From Deltaproteobacteria bacterium (lineage in GTDB: Bacteria > Myxococcota_A > Polyangia > Polyangiales > Polyangiaceae): DNA of 64,000 nucleotides. Shown here piece after piece: positions 62,204 to 64,000 of the stretch. Each line of letters opens with the position of its first letter. Position 1 is the first letter of the stretch. The stretch covers positions 62,001 through 126,000 of the forward strand of contig JACRCQ010000061.1 of the NCBI GenBank assembly GCA_016218915.1, in the 5' to 3' direction. The notes beneath the pieces were generated by a model. The model searched no databases, was not told where the DNA came from, and saw nothing but the letters and a program-made list of their open reading frames with translations. Both the position numbers and the translations under genes were made by a program.

Positions 62204-64000
62204 ATGCGATCCCTGACCACCTTCCTGTCGTTCTCGGCTCTGGCCGCCACGCTTGGCGTGACCTGCCTCTCCGGGGCCTCCGAGTGCAACAACGCGTCGC
62301 GGCTGAGCTCGTGCATCAACTCCGACACGCTCTGGCCGCACGCGGGCGCAGCGACCTTCCAATCCGTGGGCGCGACGGAGACCACGGCCACAGGGCAGTT
62401 CTCCTTCGGGATCGTGACCACCTACCTTCGCAAGCCGATCGTTCTCAGGGCTTCCTCGCCTGACCCGGCCGGCACCGAGGTCCCTGCGGTCAACCACCTG
62501 GTCGACTCGTCGTTCCTGTGGGCCTTCGGCGTGACGAATCGGCTCGAGCTGACCTTCGCGATGCCAGCGTCGTTGTACCAGACCGGCTCCGGGCTCTCGG
62601 GCTACACCTCGAGCCATGCGACGCCGATCCCTGCGACGGCGGTGCGGGATCTGCGCTACGGGCTTGCCTACGCCCTGGTGCCGCGCGATCGGGCCTTTCC
62701 GACCCAGGGCTTCGCAGCCACGGCGCGCTTCGAGATGAGTGCGCCGGTCGGCGATCGGCAGTCGTTCGCAGGCGATCGGAGCGCGGTGTGGTACCCGACG
62801 GTCTCCGCGGACTACAGGATCGGACGCGTGTTCGTCGGCGCCGAGCTCGGGGCCCGTCTGCGCGGAACCAGCACCCTCGCGGGAACCCGCGTGGGCTCCC
62901 AGCTCTTCTCCGCGGTCGGCGTCGGATTCGACATCCTGCCCGAGCAGAAGCTCAGCGCAGCGATCGAGGCATTCGCGCTGCCCACGCTCGTGGGCCAGGA
63001 GCAGCTCAGACGCGATCCGACCACAGCGGCGCTCGTAGCCGAATCCTCCACCCGCAAGCTCGTGCCCGCGGAATGGATGGCCACCGTGCGCACAGCTCCG
63101 ATCGCCGGCGGCGACTTCTCCGTCGCTGCAAGCGGCGGCACCGCTCTTCCGCTGACCGATCCGTCCTCGATGACCTCTCCGAGCTACCGCTTCGTGCTCG
63201 GCGTCCGCTACGCGCCGCTGGCGCGCGACACCGATGGCGACGGAGTGCTGGATCGCGACGACAAGTGCCCTGCGCAGAAGGAAGACCGCGACGGGTTCGA
63301 GGATGACGACGGCTGCGTCGACCCGGACAATGATCGGGATGGAATCCCGGACGAGCTGGATCGGTGCAGGGACAAGCCGGAGGATCACGACGGCTTCAAG
63401 GATGACGATGGTTGCCCGGATCTGGATGACGACGGGGACGGCGTTCCGGACGCCGACGACCAGTGCCGCAACAAGGCCGAGGACAAGGACGGGTTCGAGG
63501 ACAGCGACGGGTGCCCGGACCCGGACAACGATGGCGACGGGATCCTCGACAAGGACGACAAGTGCCCGAACGCGCCCGAGGACTTCGACGGCTACAACGA
63601 TCAGGATGGATGTCCAGATCCGGACAATGACATGGACGGCATCCCTGACAAGCAGGACAAGTGCCCGAACACGCGTGAGGACAAGGACGGATTCCAGGAC
63701 GAGGACGGATGTCCAGAGCCGGATAATGACCAGGACGGCATCTCCGACGACCTCGACAAGTGCCCGCTGCAGGCCGAGACCATCAACGGCGTCGACGACA
63801 ACGACGGCTGCCCGGAGCCCGGCGCCAAGGAGCTGACCGTGGTCGACGGCGCCAAGGTGTCGGTGCAGGCGCCGGCTCGCTTCGCTCCCAACCAGGCGCG
63901 CATGACCCCGCAGATGCAGACCCAGCTCTTGATGATCGCCCAGCGCGCCAGGGGCATGGTCCCGGTCGATCGGGTCATCATCGAGGCATTTGCTGACGCT
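62204..64000 (+). CDS. OmpA-like outer-membrane protein with TSP3 repeats, 3' end missing
   Basis: At least 599 codons are visible; the gene runs off the window. A signal peptide (LSFSALAATLGVTC) is followed by a beta-barrel region of about 320 residues with many aromatic girdle strands (QFSFGIVTTYLRKPI; NRLELTFAMPASLY). Six thrombospondin type-3 calcium repeats come next. The start of an OmpA C-terminal peptidoglycan-binding domain (FAPNQARMTPQMQTQLLMIA, VIIEAFADA) closes the visible part. The protein should tie the outer membrane to the cell wall. ATG 62204 gives the signal peptide. Confidence 0.85.
   Translation, partial: MRSLTTFLSFSALAATLGVTCLSGASECNNASRLSSCINSDTLWPHAGAATFQSVGATETTATGQFSFGIVTTYLRKPIVLRASSPDPAGTEVPAVNHLVDSSFLWAFGVTNRLELTFAMPASLYQTGSGLSGYTSSHATPIPATAVRDLRYGLAYALVPRDRAFPTQGFAATARFEMSAPVGDRQSFAGDRSAVWYPTVSADYRIGRVFVGAELGARLRGTSTLAGTRVGSQLFSAVGVGFDILPEQKLSAAIEAFALPTLVGQEQLRRDPTTAALVAESSTRKLVPAEWMATVRTAPIAGGDFSVAASGGTALPLTDPSSMTSPSYRFVLGVRYAPLARDTDGDGVLDRDDKCPAQKEDRDGFEDDDGCVDPDNDRDGIPDELDRCRDKPEDHDGFKDDDGCPDLDDDGDGVPDADDQCRNKAEDKDGFEDSDGCPDPDNDGDGILDKDDKCPNAPEDFDGYNDQDGCPDPDNDMDGIPDKQDKCPNTREDKDGFQDEDGCPEPDNDQDGISDDLDKCPLQAETINGVDDNDGCPEPGAKELTVVDGAKVSVQAPARFAPNQARMTPQMQTQLLMIAQRARGMVPVDRVIIEAFADA
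63227..63821 (+). repeat. Six tandem thrombospondin-3 repeats (about 99 bp each)
   Basis: Six units of about 33 codons encode the pattern DNDGDGIPDxxDxCPxxxEDxDGFxDxDGCP. The Asp residues form calcium sites. The units differ at many bases, so they are old copies under coding constraint. Confidence 0.85.

Noticed and set aside
63227..63821. Regular repeats of about 99 bp that might be a CRISPR or satellite
   Set aside because: The units are in frame, encode thrombospondin-3 calcium repeats and have no identical short repeat with unique spacers.
1..64000. Search by eye for tRNA, rRNA, IS elements, integrases or prophage genes
   Set aside because: None was recognised; no cloverleaf, transposase or integrase motif was found.

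Overview
The window is very GC-rich and coding-dense, with overlapping start and stop codons in many operons. Its gene content points to a myxobacterium-like member of the Myxococcota, probably of the Polyangia. The signs are about eleven secreted lipoproteins with Gly/Ser-rich linkers behind the lipobox Cys, two transmembrane Ser/Thr kinases with N-terminal zinc ribbons, PEGA and TPR proteins, VIT/VWA proteins ending in an AgmX-like domain, a MYXO-CTERM-like surface protein, and an eukaryote-type acyl-CoA-binding protein. This is inferred from family content; no rRNA or tRNA gene was seen. I found no IS element, prophage or CRISPR array.

Layout. 1-7.2 kb: the 3' end of an RluA pseudouridine synthase, a choice-of-anchor-L lipoprotein, a TPM-like protein, a lipoprotein, bamA, a decapeptide-repeat protein and a noncoding repeat patch. 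7.2-16.5 kb: an outer-membrane protein divergent from a TPR protein/lipoprotein pair, then a Ser/Thr kinase and a 1647-residue repeat protein. 16.6-20.1 kb: an LD-carboxypeptidase divergent from a PlsC-like acyltransferase/SDR pair followed by two tiny lipoproteins. 20.1-27.9 kb: Cys-rich lipoproteins, a radical SAM/SPASM protein coupled to one of them, an RlmI-like methyltransferase, further lipoprotein and TPR genes, and efp. 27.9-31.2 kb: a DMT exporter and the cysE-cysK cysteine operon, which has a long structured leader. 31.2-37.7 kb: two hybrid histidine kinases, a degenerate receiver protein, a methyltransferase and an unknown protein. 37.7-43.3 kb: a PEGA-domain kinase, an FG-GAP lipoprotein and a double-PEGA protein. 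43.4-51.3 kb: a hot-dog protein, a nitronate monooxygenase-like protein, a zinc-ribbon/Sel1 pair, a formylglycine-type lipoprotein and a MYXO-CTERM surface protein.

The most notable region is 51.5-55.2 kb. A stand-alone heme-NO-binding (H-NOX-like) protein with the proximal His is followed 26 bp later by an RsbR-type STAS protein. Facing them is a tightly overlapped operon for an RsbS-type STAS protein, an RsbT-type kinase with a long extension, an RsbX-type phosphatase and a second RsbT/RsbW-type kinase. Together they look like a complete partner-switching (stressosome-like) module with a candidate gas or redox sensor attached. No sigma factor or output enzyme lies in the cluster.

55.3-64 kb: a MopE-type lipoprotein, two tandem paralogous VIT-VWA proteins, an acyl-CoA-binding protein, an HAD-IIA hydrolase and an OmpA-like protein with six thrombospondin-3 repeats, cut off by the window end.
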